Source: Rheum nobile (lineage: Eukaryota > Streptophyta > Magnoliopsida > Caryophyllales > Polygonaceae). Taken from it: a stretch of 64,000 nt of DNA. The notes below the pieces were generated by a model that saw only the letters and a list, made by a program, of their open reading frames with translations, had not been told where the DNA came from and did no database searches. Location: NCBI GenBank assembly GCA_027886185.1, contig WOAB01000585.1, positions 62,001 to 126,000 on the forward strand. Direction: 5' to 3'. Positions within the stretch are counted from its first letter, which is position 1. The number at the start of each line of letters is the position of its first letter. This document shows positions 63,378 through 64,000 of the stretch, piece after piece. A program made the position numbers and the translations under genes.

Positions 63378-64000
63378 ATGGAGTTTCCTACGACAAGCTA
63401 CTCTCCTTCTACGGGTCACCGCATCCCCGGACACATGGACTCTGCCTATGAGCAAATTGACCAACTTCATGCTTCGAATGACGCACTTCAAGCTTTGATT
63501 GACGATCAAGCCCGCCAACTGGCCGAGCAGGCTGCCGAACTTGCGCACCTTCGTCGGGCCATGAGTGACATGAAGTTGCCCATGGCTGAACCCATGTTGA
63601 ACCCTCCGGCCACAACCAGCCGGCCAATGGACCGCAAGGGTTCCCTTCTCAATGCCTTCTTCTCGAACACCTCCTGCGACGAGGACACCTTCGACGCCGG
63701 ACCGATATTTGACACCTACGACAATGAGGAGGAGGAGGAGGAGATGGACAGCTATAAATACAACTCTATGGATGAGCAAGGCAACATGCCTCTTAGCTTG
63801 GTTACACGCCGCGTTCTTACCGCCAACGAAGGTACCTTACTTGACCATCGTGCAAATTTGTTTCATACTAAGTGTGCGGTCCAGGGTGCTTCTTTGAGTG
63901 TGATCATAGATGGTGGGAGTTGCTGTAACATCATCAATGAAAAGGTGATACAACACTTCAAGTTTGAGACGCCTCCACAATCCGGCATTCAAGGCAAATG
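63378..64000 (+). CDS. gag-pol: Gypsy Gag N terminus fused to protease, capsid missing, runs off window
   Basis: An open frame of 207 codons from ATG 63378 continues past the window end without a stop. It starts MEFPTTSYSPSTGHRIPGHM, then a coiled-coil-like segment (about residues 20-70, QIDQLHASNDALQALIDDQ and ARQLAEQAAELAHLRRAM), an acidic stretch with six Glu (about residues 117-122), then LVTRRVLTANEGTLLDHRAN and FHTKCAVQGASLSVIIDGGS with the protease Asp at about residue 178. In related gypsy elements the capsid and zinc knuckle lie between these parts; here about 150-250 residues are missing with the frame kept. It could be a non-autonomous derivative. Confidence 0.75.
   Translation, partial: MEFPTTSYSPSTGHRIPGHMDSAYEQIDQLHASNDALQALIDDQARQLAEQAAELAHLRRAMSDMKLPMAEPMLNPPATTSRPMDRKGSLLNAFFSNTSCDEDTFDAGPIFDTYDNEEEEEEMDSYKYNSMDEQGNMPLSLVTRRVLTANEGTLLDHRANLFHTKCAVQGASLSVIIDGGSCCNIINEKVIQHFKFETPPQSGIQGK

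Overview
This is plant nuclear DNA, most likely from a eudicot. Supporting signs are LTR retrotransposons with plant-type primer-binding sites (initiator tRNA-Met and tRNA-Asp), Ty1/copia, Athila-like and chromovirus-like Ty3/gypsy families, a plant DD39D mariner-like transposon with CTCCCTCCGTCCC ends, and an L1-like LINE. I found no intact host gene, no tRNA or rRNA gene and no CRISPR. The window is a nest of transposable elements, nearly all broken, and their junctions can be read from target-site duplications (TSDs). The species cannot be named from the sequence.

Layout. 1-3461: a copia relic split by a solo LTR (895-2027). 3462-4581: part of a minus-strand LTR. 4582-11721: a Tekay/Del-like chromovirus with a gag lacking its capsid and no recognisable pol. 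11722-13701: minus-strand gypsy debris. 13702-16656: LTR plus leader of a second Tekay-like subfamily. 16657-24645: a minus-strand copia element whose gag is replaced by a plus-strand gypsy segment (20361-23790). 24739-32901: a complete Athila-like element with TSD GTTAT, no RT or integrase, and an extra ORF. 32907-34853: AT-rich DNA. 34856-38303: a complete mariner-like element flanked by TA. 40780-46229: a complete Tnt1/Tork-like copia element (TSD GGGTT) with a damaged polyprotein. 46646-47176 and 59298-59650: one LINE, cut by a three-LTR Athila-like tandem (47177-59292, TSD ATATG). 59651-61640: 3' LTR and minisatellite-bearing 3' region of a minus-strand element. 61794-64000: LTR, leader and 5' coding part of a plus-strand gypsy element that runs off the window.

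Three themes stand out. (1) Clusters of short GC-rich near-palindromes (CCGCGAYCGCGG, or CACCGCCCCGCGGTG alternating with CACCGCGACCCGGCG) occur in LTRs, in gag-protease linkers and in 3' regions of several otherwise different families. They gain or lose single 18-20 bp units between sister copies. (2) The Athila-like elements carry only Gag and protease, and all keep a conserved non-coding 3' module with two GNRA-tetraloop hairpins (CCCGAAAGGG). (3) Three LTRs encode a reading-frame tail with a TRxxAK or TRxR motif, as if pol ran into the LTR.

Few genes here could act on their own. The Gag-PR elements and the capsid-less chromovirus would need enzymes from relatives elsewhere in the genome.
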